Made by a program: the position numbers and the translations under genes
Origin: Scytonema sp035967975
GTDB taxonomy: Bacteria > Cyanobacteriota > Cyanobacteriia > Cyanobacteriales > Nostocaceae
Assembly: GCA_035967975.1 (NCBI GenBank)
Contig: JAWQFQ010000022.1
Location: 1 to 64,000 of the forward strand
Reading direction: 5' to 3'
Length of the DNA stretch: 64,000 nucleotides
Shown: piece by piece, positions 27,646 to 36,708 of the stretch
Layout: each line of letters opens with the position of its first letter
How positions within the stretch are numbered: position 1 is the first letter of the stretch
The notes under the pieces: generated by a model
The model's input: the letters and a program-made list of their open reading frames with translations, nothing else
Database searches by the model: none
What the model was told of the DNA's origin: nothing

Positions 27646-29931
27646 CTACGAACTTGTGCAAGTAAACGGTAGTGGTTCATCCAACAGGAAACGCTTTAAC
27701 ACATTATGAGTGATGCGTGAGACATTGTTATCATAATTATTGTAGGAAAGACTCCCGCTCCAAGCAATCGAGCTGACCGAAAATACAGCCCCACCTTTTG
27801 GGAGCGCATAGTATACCATATCAGCACGAATCTTTGGATTTTGAGAACCTCCTAAACCTGGGATATTACAATAAAGTTCTTCAAGAGCCTCCAAATATGT
27901 ATCAGTATGACCTTCTGAGGAAGCAAGTAGAAGAGCATGAGAAGGTGTACCCAGAGCAATATCGTAAATGTCAAGTTCAAGTCCCGCTGCACCACCGCCG
28001 ACTAATCCAAAATTGCCAATTAACTCATCTTCACTAACTCCCTCAAAAATCCATGCTGCTTGTGGCTTAAAACTATCAGGCTTTCGGCGGTAGTATGAGG
28101 AAACATCAAAGCCTTGGGTAATAAATCCAGTGCCGACAATTTTCTGAGGTGTTCTACCTCGGTTGCGCCATAAACCGCCTAGCTCTCCTGTAAAGCTCAA
28201 ATAATATTCACCTGGTTGAGCTTTCCACGCTTGAGTACCGCCCCATTTACGAACCTCTATAACATTTGAATTCTCAGGATGATACGCAGTAACCCAGTAA
28301 AAGCCATTTCCCCCCATATACATGAGCCGACCCCCATTCTGCTGATAAGCTTCAATTGCATTCAGCATTTGCGCTGAGCAGTACTCAGGATGAGACCCTG
28401 TTATGACTACTTTATAGGGTTCTATAAGAGATGCACCTTCTAGATGTAAATCTTGATCGGTAATTATATCAAACTCATAATCCATTTCGGTTAGCCAATC
28501 GATTAGATAGAGATCGGCGTTGAACTGCCATAATGACGATGATACCGATTGTCTATATTTCGGTCTCATGTTCAGGATCGGTCGGAGGCGTGACGAATAG
28601 CAGACACCACTGCCATCACTATGAGTATCATAAGTAGATAGACCGTATTCTCTATGTTCAGCAAGATAGAGATCCTGCTTTTGCATAATTGGTGTGCGAC
28701 CAATTAGACATTCAAGCATAGCTGCATTGGTTACGGTGCGATCATTGGCATATGCCATGTAACTCGCGGTGGGTGCTAGGAAAGCAATCCGAGCAGTTGG
28801 GCTCCCCTTTTTTGGTCGAACGAAAAATGGAATGTAGTCCTCATCATCATTTGTTCTCAAACGCGCTGCATAGAGACCACTTCTCATACTATCAGGAATA
28901 GTCAACTCGAAATTGGCTTCCCACCCTGCATCATCCAAGTCATCATCGTGGAAATGAATAGCACCATACTGCTCAGGTGCATGGATGAAGTTGTGTTCAT
29001 CGGATGTCCAATTGTATCCAGTCATTGCTCGAACTGGTAGATTAATGATTTGACCATCCAGGTGGTTTGGGGATTCGTCAATGATTTTGTTTGCTGAAGT
29101 TCCCTGGTTGGTAATATCAACGGCAAAATTCCAAGCAGCAAGCAAATCATTACTTGAGATATTCTCCACAAGGGACTTCATCTCGTCAAGACTCAAAAAC
29201 CGTTTTGATAGGCGAGGTCTATCTATTTTTCCGTTATAGTGTCCACCAACAATTATCCTACCTGATTCAACCTTTTCCAAATAACCAGCTATAATAAAGG
29301 GGGCGTTGTTGTTAGCGAAGGGTCGAATTTTGGTTGAACAGTTAACTGCCGCCGTTGTACTTCCCGCCAGATGTCTAATAGAACATTGATTGTTAACTGC
29401 ACTGATAATCGGTTCCTGATAAATGCAAACTTTACTATTTGCTCCATCAAATGTCGCGCCAACAAAGTACCAGCACCCAGCAAGCATAGGTTTGCCACTG
29501 CTGATTTTTTCGATTCGACCCTCACTATCGCCAATCCAAAAAGATAAGCATCCATCTTCATCTATAAACAGACCATAACCTGCATTTATCGAATTAGACC
29601 ATTTTGTCAGCAAGCCTTGTAAACCTTTGTTTGGGGTAGTCGGATAGACCATAGCCTGCAACGATAGACTCTCAACTTCTTGTAGCGCAGGGCTATCTGC
29701 CACAATCACACAAGATCCTGAATAAATATCTTGTTTTTTAGCAGGGTATTGTCCACTAACAGAAGTGCTAATTAACTTTTCTTTGAAGCCTGGTCCTTCG
29801 GGATTTGTATCACCGTGGTATAAACGAACAATATCTGCTATGTATTTGCTAGAGCTGTCGCAACTGACCATAAACCGGATGCTTTCATTTGTTGTGACAC
29901 TCAGCTTATCACTGTAGCCAACAATCGCCAT
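27646..29931 (-). CDS. N,N-dimethylformamidase-like large (beta) subunit
   Basis: 761 residues, almost the size of the known beta subunit. Begins GYSDKLSVTTNESIRFMVS, has a LamG-like beta-sandwich around residues 85-260 and a Rossmann/amidase-like C-terminal half. Tyr394 (YMAYAND), Tyr434 (STYDTH) and Glu516 (GSHPEYC) match in order and spacing the two tyrosines and one glutamate known to hold the single iron of bacterial dimethylformamidase (recalled positions 399, 440, 521). The family hydrolyses small N-substituted formamides or related amides. Here the substrate is probably an amide in the biosynthetic route rather than DMF (inference). The small subunit gene lies 250 bp upstream. Confidence 0.87.
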   Translation of the reverse strand: MAIVGYSDKLSVTTNESIRFMVSCDSSSKYIADIVRLYHGDTNPEGPGFKEKLISTSVSGQYPAKKQDIYSGSCVIVADSPALQEVESLSLQAMVYPTTPNKGLQGLLTKWSNSINAGYGLFIDEDGCLSFWIGDSEGRIEKISSGKPMLAGCWYFVGATFDGANSKVCIYQEPIISAVNNQCSIRHLAGSTTAAVNCSTKIRPFANNNAPFIIAGYLEKVESGRIIVGGHYNGKIDRPRLSKRFLSLDEMKSLVENISSNDLLAAWNFAVDITNQGTSANKIIDESPNHLDGQIINLPVRAMTGYNWTSDEHNFIHAPEQYGAIHFHDDDLDDAGWEANFELTIPDSMRSGLYAARLRTNDDEDYIPFFVRPKKGSPTARIAFLAPTASYMAYANDRTVTNAAMLECLIGRTPIMQKQDLYLAEHREYGLSTYDTHSDGSGVCYSSRLRPILNMRPKYRQSVSSSLWQFNADLYLIDWLTEMDYEFDIITDQDLHLEGASLIEPYKVVITGSHPEYCSAQMLNAIEAYQQNGGRLMYMGGNGFYWVTAYHPENSNVIEVRKWGGTQAWKAQPGEYYLSFTGELGGLWRNRGRTPQKIVGTGFITQGFDVSSYYRRKPDSFKPQAAWIFEGVSEDELIGNFGLVGGGAAGLELDIYDIALGTPSHALLLASSEGHTDTYLEALEELYCNIPGLGGSQNPKIRADMVYYALPKGGAVFSVSSIAWSGSLSYNNYDNNVSRITHNVLKRFLLDEPLPFTCTSS

Positions 29932-30059
29932 CTTTTCTTCCTTTTAACTCTATTTTCAAAAGTTTTTTTGACGAAAATATTTCAAGTTTTACTTTGATCT
30001 CACATCAATTGGTTGAGGAAGAATTCAGGGGTTAGAATCAATACCCGTGAATTCATTTC

Positions 30060-30160
30060 ACTTCCAATACTGCAAGGGATAGCGAGAATTAGAAACCGGG
30101 TAACTCCTGCGAAACCGGGTTTCACCGGACTTCGACTATTGTATCCCTGGCAGTATTGAT
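30060..30160. repeat. Degenerate GAAACCGGG repeat between the two amidase subunit genes
   Basis: An imperfect member of the GAAACCCGG repeat family (AGAAACCGGGTAACTCC..CGAAACCGGGTTTCACC) flanked by two copies of CTGCAAGGGATA/ATCCCTGGCAGTATTG in inverted order. It fills most of the 250-bp gap between the alpha and beta subunit genes. Confidence 0.6.
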
Positions 30161-30181
30161 TTCACTTCTAAAGTCTTCTTA

Positions 30182-30499
30182 TTACATAAATCCTAGTTCT
30201 TTAATCCTCTTAATAAAAATGGCGTGTTCAGCCTCTGCTTCTGAGCCAAAACATTCTTCTTCATAAATTTGAGGAGGAACTCCCCGAACACCGGACAGTT
30301 TACCAATACACCATTTTTGATACGGTTGAATACAAACAATGACATACTTATTTCGGAGTTGAAGCTGAGGTTTCCTAAGATAAACTAGGATTCGTTGGAG
30401 ATCATCGCTATGCTTGCCAATTGGGTTGCTTGCATGTTCAGAAACAATGCTTTGATTAACTAGACGTTTGACATTTTCTTCAAAAATATCCTGATTCAT
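30182..30499 (-). CDS. N,N-dimethylformamidase-like small (alpha) subunit
   Basis: 105 residues. Not obvious at first, but the layout IVSEHASNPIGKHSDDLQR, then LRKPQ...YVIV, GVPPQIYEEECF and EAEHAIFIKRIKEL follows the small subunit of dimethylformamidase as recalled (EHAANPFG..LQR..., E-E-x-A-x-HA-x-F-x-RRI). The known alpha subunit is about 132 residues, so this one is shorter at the N-terminus. It is transcribed just before the beta subunit gene, as expected for a two-subunit enzyme. The match is from memory and should be tested by profile search. Confidence 0.7.
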   Translation of the reverse strand: MNQDIFEENVKRLVNQSIVSEHASNPIGKHSDDLQRILVYLRKPQLQLRNKYVIVCIQPYQKWCIGKLSGVRGVPPQIYEEECFGSEAEAEHAIFIKRIKELGFM

Positions 30500-30607
30500 C
30501 TGTCTGTATAAAGGTTTTCGGTTGTCAATTGTTTGAATATTAACAAGTCGTTCCAGATAGTGATATGATGGGGGGCATGTACAATCCTCTCAATTACAAT
30601 CCGATCA

Positions 30608-31411
30608 TCATGACAATACATCAAGACCTACACCTTGGAACTCTAATTTACTGGAAAAATTCACCATCTGCACTATTTTTTGAGAAATATAATATGGATC
30701 AGTATGTTGAAATATGTTTCTGCCAAAAGCCACTCCCCTACCACCAGCCTTTATTGAGTCACTGACCATTGACAAAATAGAGCTGTCGGAATCTAGCTTT
30801 GGTCCTCCAGCTATTACTACAGGAATATCAACAGCACTCACAACTTTTCTGAAGGATTTGATATCACCAGTGTAGTTAACTTTGACTATATCTGCACCCA
30901 GTTCCCATGCTAATCTAGTTGCATGAGCAACAACATCTGGATCGTACTCATTTTTAATTTTATTTCCTCGTGGATAAACCATTGCCAGTAATGGCATACT
31001 CCATTTATCACATTCTTCAGATATTATGCTGAAATCTTTGAGCATACGATGCTCATTTTCTGAACCTAGATTAATATGAATAGAGACACCATCTGCACCA
31101 ATTTTTATTGCATGTTCTACACTACTAACTAGATTTTTATACGAGGGGTCAGGAGATAGACTTGTTGAGCCAGAAAGATGTAAAATCAAAGAAATATCTT
31201 TCTGAATTAAAAGTGGCTGTATTGAATATGCTAAACCTTTATGGGCAACAACTGCATTAATTGTTTTGAAAGGTAATTTTCGGATAAATGCTTTGACATC
31301 TGCTAGCTGAGCGATTGGACCATGTGTAAAACCGTGGTCTATTGGAATTATAAAGAAATTTTCTGAGCCTTTGAGAATTTTTGCTAACCGGCAAATTTTA
31401 CCACACAGCAT
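30608..31411 (-). CDS. Class I aldolase of the ADTH synthase / GriI type
   Basis: 267 residues; ATG at 31411 with GGGAGG upstream. The fold marks of the archaeal DeoC/FbaB aldolase group are present: IIPIDHGFTHGP near the start, the Schiff-base lysine in ADIVKVNYTGD, VIAGGPK and GGRGVAFGRNIFQH at the phosphate site. Archaeal members make 2-amino-3,7-dideoxyheptulosonate from aspartate semialdehyde; GriI joins aspartate semialdehyde with DHAP to make the C7 precursor of 3-amino-4-hydroxybenzoate. The partner cyclising enzyme is at 21354-22475. Together they define the predicted starter of the cluster. The gene lies behind the O-methyltransferase gene in the same direction. Confidence 0.9.
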   Translation of the reverse strand: MLCGKICRLAKILKGSENFFIIPIDHGFTHGPIAQLADVKAFIRKLPFKTINAVVAHKGLAYSIQPLLIQKDISLILHLSGSTSLSPDPSYKNLVSSVEHAIKIGADGVSIHINLGSENEHRMLKDFSIISEECDKWSMPLLAMVYPRGNKIKNEYDPDVVAHATRLAWELGADIVKVNYTGDIKSFRKVVSAVDIPVVIAGGPKLDSDSSILSMVSDSIKAGGRGVAFGRNIFQHTDPYYISQKIVQMVNFSSKLEFQGVGLDVLS

Positions 31412-31458
31412 AGTAACCTCCCTTGTGCTAATCTTTGAACTTAGTATATTCCTTTATT

Positions 31459-31580
31459 GAGAGAATGTTTGAAAAATTTTATTGGCTAAAATTTTCTGCC
31501 GATCGCCTCACTATAATTATCTATTTGTAGCTTATACTGAGAGAGCTTTTTCACCAGCTAACCGACTTTTCAAACACAGA
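31459..31580. mobile_element. Short degenerate relative of the MITE family
   Basis: Left end GAGAGAATGTTTGAAAAATT and right end GACTTTTCAAACAC face each other across 120 bp, and both resemble the ends of the 169-bp MITEs, including TTGGCT next to the left end. The C- and G-rich inner part is missing. It fills the gap between the methyltransferase and aldolase genes. Confidence 0.45.
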
Positions 31581-31628
31581 AATGATAGTGACCTAGAAAT
31601 TTTAGCTCACAAAAAATACAAGAATCAT

Positions 31629-32663
31629 CTATTTTACTGCCTCAATTAAACTAACATCCGATTGGGTTGGAATAATTTTATTGAATGTAAAACCTGTAGA
31701 TTTTAACAGATGTTGATACTCAGCTTCTGTGCGCTCCCGCCCGCCAGGACATACGACTAGCATATGTAGATCCCATAATTTAGCAATACAAGGTTCATTT
31801 GCAGAAGAAATGACTTGTTCAATCAGCAATAACTTACTCTGTTTTGTCATAGCCTCATAACAACGCGTCAAAATTTTGCTTGCCCTCTCCCAATCCCAGT
31901 TATGAACGATATGCTTGAGTATATAGATATCGCCTCCTGTTGGGACAGATTCAAAGAAATCTCCTGCTACTAGTTGACACCGATTGCTCACACCTGCTCT
32001 TTCCAGAAAATTCTCAGCTTTGTCAATCACATTTGGCAAATCGAACACGACTCCTGTCATGGTAGGGTTAGCTTGTAAAATGGCAGCAAGTAAGATACCG
32101 TTGCTCCCTCCAACATCTACTAATTTGCCAACTGAAGAAAAGTCATAAGCTGCTAATACAGCAGCACAATTGGCTGCTGAAAACTCTGTCATTGCTTGAT
32201 CAAAAATTTGACCTACAGTGGGATTTTTCTGATAGTACTCAAAAAGGTTCATCCCGTAAAACTCTTCAAAGGCATTTTTTCCGGTCTGAATACTATACAT
32301 CACATTTAACCAAGCTTGATAAAACTCTTCGCCTAGAAGGATCGCATAGTTTCTTGTTGAGTTTAGGCAATCACTTTGGAGACAAGCTCCTAATGGGGTT
32401 AACCGAAAATAATAAGGTTGAGTCTCAGCGAAAATTCCAAGACTAGCTAAAGCTCGCAACAGCCGATAAAGTGAATCGTTATTGGTGGCGGTAACACTAG
32501 CTATATATTCACAATGCTTCTCACCTTCTTTTAGCAAGTCTGCAATGCCAAGTTTAGCGGCAACATAGATGCACTGTGAAATCCAATAGCTTGATGCCAT
32601 TGTTTTTATGGCTATGTGAGGGGGCATTTGGCTATATATAGATTTAAGACTTGATAGACTCAT
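31629..32663 (-). CDS. SAM-dependent O-methyltransferase (family 2 type)
   Basis: 344 residues from the ATG at 32663; a TTG eleven codons upstream also opens the frame, but the ATG matches family N-termini (about ten residues before PPHIAIKTMASSYWISQ). A dimerisation winged-helix domain comes first, then the Rossmann domain with DVGGSNG (SAM motif I), GDFFESVPTGGD and the catalytic-base region KHIVHNWDW. Relatives methylate phenolic hydroxyls or catechols. The first gene of the cluster, probably acting on the hydroxyl of the aminohydroxybenzoate or a later product (inference). Confidence 0.87.
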   Translation of the reverse strand: MSLSSLKSIYSQMPPHIAIKTMASSYWISQCIYVAAKLGIADLLKEGEKHCEYIASVTATNNDSLYRLLRALASLGIFAETQPYYFRLTPLGACLQSDCLNSTRNYAILLGEEFYQAWLNVMYSIQTGKNAFEEFYGMNLFEYYQKNPTVGQIFDQAMTEFSAANCAAVLAAYDFSSVGKLVDVGGSNGILLAAILQANPTMTGVVFDLPNVIDKAENFLERAGVSNRCQLVAGDFFESVPTGGDIYILKHIVHNWDWERASKILTRCYEAMTKQSKLLLIEQVISSANEPCIAKLWDLHMLVVCPGGRERTEAEYQHLLKSTGFTFNKIIPTQSDVSLIEAVK

Positions 32664-32699
32664 ATAGTTGACGCTTGTAGTTTCATACAGCTTCAAAAT

Positions 32700-34219
32700 A
32701 ATTTGGTATAACTTCTAAATTTTTACTGATTAAAAATATAGTGACTTATTTAGGAAGGAACAAGTACCACTTTGTGACTCAAATAACAGTCCACTTTTGT
32801 GACTCATTTGTCACCTGCCTGTTCAATTGGTTAGCAACAGGACTTACGCAACTGGCACAATTGGTCTTGATGCGGCAAAGCCACACCTTTGAGGGAGCAC
32901 CATACAACCATAATAAATTGGGTAAAAAATTTACATACCACTTTAGAGGATTTATTTTCCACAGATATATCTTGAGATTTCATTAAGTTTTTTTTCACTA
33001 ATTTGTTCAACACTGGAGTTGAGACTAACCCGTGACAAGTTGTTTAGCAAAACGATACTAATGGTCAATCGCAATTAGCTCATTTCAAATTTTGACATGA
33101 TAATATGTACACACTTTACTTGGCGTTGGCGATCGCCCCTAAATAAGAATGTTGTCAGGCTCAGGCGGTGAATGGCACAACAGTCCCTTAGGGAGATCCA
33201 TAAAAATAAAATCCCAGCCGAGGGACACAGAGAGGAAAAAGAGCACACGGTTGGAGTCCAGACAAGCGTGGTAAAAATATAACTATCATTGGGGCGATCG
33301 CAACCTGTGGAATTGCAGCCATTCTCATGATGAGAATGATTATGAAAACGAGAGCTAGACAAAATTGAGAGTTTGTATAATATATGATATGGTTTTTGTA
33401 TCAGATTCGATCTGGTGGGTAGTTGGCTCGACTAGGAATACTTTGTGTACTTTGCACGGGAACAAACAACAGATGAACGATTCAGCACTGAATCTATGAG
33501 CTATAAGTTTTTGGCTGAAAGCTAAAAGCTGACCGCTTAAAGTATAGCTTCGAGAAAACAGTGCTTGAGTTGCGGTCAATTTTCACTGAATTACCAGATT
33601 CAAGCACAGGAACAAACAAACTTTGTCAGATGATAGATGCAGCATTAAGCGCACAGTAAAACCAATGTATCTATAATTCTGTAAAAATTCTATAACGAAA
33701 CATTCATAAGATATTCGATAATTTTATATTTCGTTACCTGGGTTGATTTTCTAACGCCGACTTACTGACTAAAAACATATGAAGTCAGCACATTTTTATA
33801 AATTTTTCCAAAGTATGAGTGTATAACGGGTCCAAAATATGCTTGTAAAAAAATAGCTTTTTTTGTCCAAAGTGCAATCTAGAAAAAAGGTTGTCAGGTT
33901 GTCCGAATATGGGTTGATAACCTCATACTTTTCATGCTATCGTGAATTCGCTTGTTCAAAACTCAAGACGTTTTCGTCTAGTTTTTATAAAAGTGTTTTT
34001 TTGAAAATATGCTATTTTAGTCAACACCCCTGCCTAAAGGTTAAAACCAAACGGTTTCCATGCTCCCGGAGGCTTTTAGATGATGAACACAAGGATATTG
34101 GCGATCGCAGCCCAAAAACGATGTATTCTATCATGGTTTTTGACCTAATTTTAATCCCATAGGCATCAATAACTTAATCTGTTGTAAATGGTTGTCCCAG
34201 TTTTTACAATACAGCTACT
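32700..34219. other. Long intergenic region between the divergent methyltransferase and MocR genes
   Basis: No supportable gene. The first 300 bp are AT-rich and hold the likely promoter of the minus-strand cluster. A CAGGACTTACGCAACTGG string of the kind found at IS borders lies near 32840. A tract near 33500 has TGAAAGCTAAAAGCTGA repeats. The last 500 bp are AT-rich and should hold the promoter of the MocR gene and possibly its operator. Small open frames here (32741-32986, 33863-34162) lack ribosome sites and protein-like composition. Confidence 0.6.
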
Positions 34220-35749
34220 ATGGAATTTGTCATTACACTTAACAGAGGAAGTTCTCTACCACTTTACCGCCAAATATGTGAGGAGTTACGACGCTTGATT
34301 CTATCAGGATACTTATTACCTGGACAGCGCATACCTTCCTCACGAGCTTTAGCCAAGTCATGTAAAGTTTCACGTGCTACTGTCAATCTTAGTTACGAGG
34401 AACTTCTCAGCGAAGGGTATCTTAAGTCAAGTCATGGTGCTGGGACATTTGTCAATGACCAAATTCCCAAAACATTTATTCAATCGACGGACCCTACTCA
34501 TCAGCTAACGCAAGCCAAGCAAATAAAGTTATCAAAATACGGTACTCATATCGCCAAGAGTAAACCGTTTAGGCCCATAGAACAACACTTGCCAATCAAC
34601 TTTCTTTATAGGCAACCTGCATTTGATCAACTTTCCTTGCAACAATGGGGAAGACTATTGGTACATCACTGTCAATTCAATCTCAAGCTGCTCGATTATG
34701 GCAATGATTTGCTTGGGTACAGAGAGTTACGCAAAGCAATTAGCCTTCACCTAACTCAGTCGAGGGGACTACGCTGCGAAGCCGATCAAGTCTTAATCGT
34801 CAACGGTTCACAGCAAGCTCTCGATCTAGTGACCCGAATTCTCTGTGATAGTGGCGATTGGGTAGGGATGGAAAACCCTGGCTACCTGAATGCTCACCAC
34901 ACTTTTCTCGCACAAGGATCTCGAGTTTTACCCGTTCCGGTTGATGAATCAGGAATTGTCATTGAACATCTATTAGGTTTCACAAATGCGAAGCTCCGCT
35001 TTGTTTACGTTACACCTTCTCATCAATTTCCGTCTGGTAGAGTGATGTCATTGTCAAGGAGGTTGGAACTACTATCTTGGGCTCAATCGTCTGGAGCAAT
35101 GATTATTGAGGATGATTATGACAGTGCATATAGCTACGGTAATCAATCGATCCCACCACTACAAGAGCTTGATAAAAGTGGTGCAGTTATATACATTGGG
35201 ACATTTTCAAAGGAGCTTTTTCCAGCTTTGCAGATTGGTTATTTGGTCCTACCTAAACATTTGGTAAATGTGTTTGCCAATGCTAAGTGTCTTACTGATC
35301 TTCAATCACCTCTACTAGAACAGCAAGTCCTTACCGATTTTATTAATGAGGGGCATCTGGAACGTCATATCAAGCGGATACGCAACCTCTACTACCAACG
35401 TCGGCAAACATTGGTTCAAGCCTTGTCAATGTATTTGGGCGAGTGCGCGACGATTCTGGATGAGAATGCGGGTATGCACCTGATGGTACATTTACAAACC
35501 AGCTTGAATGATGAAGAGATAATACATCGGGCATCACAGGTGGGTGTGGGACTAATCAGTGCAGCCCAAAACTACTCCAATGCTAGTTATGAAGGTAAAT
35601 TTATCATCGGTTACACTGACTTAACCGTGCAACAGATTCAAGAGGGAATATACAAACTAGCCAAAGTACTCAAAGAGCCAACTACCTACACTGACATCTT
35701 CCGGTACAGTGTAGACTTGCAAGAATCAGCTTGCTCCTGCAAAAAATGA
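34220..35749 (+). CDS. MocR/GntR family transcriptional regulator with aminotransferase-like domain
   Basis: 509 residues. An N-terminal GntR winged helix (PLYRQICEELRRLILSGYLL, then PSSRALAKSCKVSRATVNL) is joined to a fold-type I aminotransferase domain with a PLP-lysine in TFSKELFPALQIGYLV and EDDYDSAYSY. MocR proteins use PLP, sometimes with an amino compound, as the signal. It faces away from the biosynthetic run across a 1.5-kb gap and is therefore a good candidate for its local regulator, perhaps sensing an amino-containing intermediate (inference). A stem-loop lies between it and the convergent devA gene. Confidence 0.9.
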   Translation: MEFVITLNRGSSLPLYRQICEELRRLILSGYLLPGQRIPSSRALAKSCKVSRATVNLSYEELLSEGYLKSSHGAGTFVNDQIPKTFIQSTDPTHQLTQAKQIKLSKYGTHIAKSKPFRPIEQHLPINFLYRQPAFDQLSLQQWGRLLVHHCQFNLKLLDYGNDLLGYRELRKAISLHLTQSRGLRCEADQVLIVNGSQQALDLVTRILCDSGDWVGMENPGYLNAHHTFLAQGSRVLPVPVDESGIVIEHLLGFTNAKLRFVYVTPSHQFPSGRVMSLSRRLELLSWAQSSGAMIIEDDYDSAYSYGNQSIPPLQELDKSGAVIYIGTFSKELFPALQIGYLVLPKHLVNVFANAKCLTDLQSPLLEQQVLTDFINEGHLERHIKRIRNLYYQRRQTLVQALSMYLGECATILDENAGMHLMVHLQTSLNDEEIIHRASQVGVGLISAAQNYSNASYEGKFIIGYTDLTVQQIQEGIYKLAKVLKEPTTYTDIFRYSVDLQESACSCKK

Positions 35750-35919
35750 CTGTCTCCATATTTAGGGGCTTCTAACCCAAGAATTGGGCTAACATTCATG
35801 ACTATTGCCTGTTGCCTATTCCCTGTTGCCTACCCGAAGAGCTTGGGCTTGGTGAATGTTGCCCCCTTGTCCAATCATACCAATAAGGTGGGATTTGTTA
35901 TGCAAAGGACAAATGACGC

Positions 35920-35945
35920 AAAAACCCCCTATCTTCAGGAGGGGG
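35920..35945 (-). terminator. Rho-independent terminator of the devBCA transcript
   Basis: On the minus strand CCCCCT pairs with AGGGGG across a 9-base loop and is followed by TTTTT. It lies 27 bp after the devA stop. The stem could also slow transcription arriving from the plus-strand regulator. Confidence 0.75.
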
Positions 35946-35971
35946 ATGTAGTTAATGAAATTTTATATTGA

Positions 35972-36691
35972 CTAATGAACTTTAGAAGCTGCATACTGTC
36001 CGTCATTGCTTAAACGACCATCTTCCATGTAGATAATGCGATCGGCAATGTCAAGAATGCGGTTATCGTGGGTTACAAGTAAGATAGTGCAAGCTTGTTG
36101 TTTTGCTAACTTATGCATCATATCAACAACATCGCGACCAGATTTTTTGTCAAGAGCAGCGGTGGGTTCGTCTGCGAGAACAATTTTAGGATGGCTGACT
36201 AGCGCACGGGCGATCGCAACCCGTTGTTTTTGTCCTCCAGAAAGACTATCAGCATAATAATTGATACGTTGTCCTAAACCAACTTCTTGTAAAATATTTG
36301 TAGAGATGGCATCCATATCTTGATTCAAATACTCTTCATGAAGTTCTAAAGACATTCTTACATTTTGTTTAGCTGTTAAAAAAGTCATCAAATTATGGGC
36401 TTGGAAAATATAGCCAATCTTCCTTCTTAAATACATCATTTGTTGCTTGTTTGCTCCCCTCATCTCTTGTCCCATAATTTTGAGACTTCCTTCCTGTACA
36501 GAGCGCAAACCTCCCATCATTGTAAGTAAAGTTGTTTTTCCTGAGCCAGAAGGACCAGTCATAATGACAATTTCACCGGGATAAATATTGAGATTGATAT
36601 CAAATAAAGCTTGTTTGCGGAGGTCACCTTTACCAAAATAATGATTGAGATTGCGAGCGGAAATAACAGGTTCAGTTGTTAATGATTGCAT
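35972..36691 (-). CDS. devA: DevA-type ABC exporter ATPase
   Basis: 239 residues from the ATG at 36691, which has GGAG at the right distance; a TTG four codons upstream is less likely. Walker A GPSGSGKTTLL, signature LSGGQKQRVAIARAL, Walker B IVLADEPTAALD and the switch histidine in LLVTHD are intact. This is the MacB/LolD-like ATPase class that drives DevBCA exporters. In heterocystous cyanobacteria such exporters send glycolipids or other products through a TolC channel. The three genes run devB, devC, devA, the standard order. Export of the lipid-polyketide product of this locus is a reasonable alternative to a heterocyst role. Confidence 0.92.
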   Translation of the reverse strand: MQSLTTEPVISARNLNHYFGKGDLRKQALFDINLNIYPGEIVIMTGPSGSGKTTLLTMMGGLRSVQEGSLKIMGQEMRGANKQQMMYLRRKIGYIFQAHNLMTFLTAKQNVRMSLELHEEYLNQDMDAISTNILQEVGLGQRINYYADSLSGGQKQRVAIARALVSHPKIVLADEPTAALDKKSGRDVVDMMHKLAKQQACTILLVTHDNRILDIADRIIYMEDGRLSNDGQYAASKVH

Positions 36692-36708
36692 GGTGTACTC
36701 CAAAGTTT

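Noticed and set aside
32741..32986. 81-codon plus-strand frame in the divergent gap
   Set aside because: Looks like chance coding over repeat-like DNA; no ribosome site or recognisable motif.
33863..34162. 99-codon plus-strand frame before the MocR gene
   Set aside because: No good start signal, composition not protein-like, in an AT-rich promoter region.
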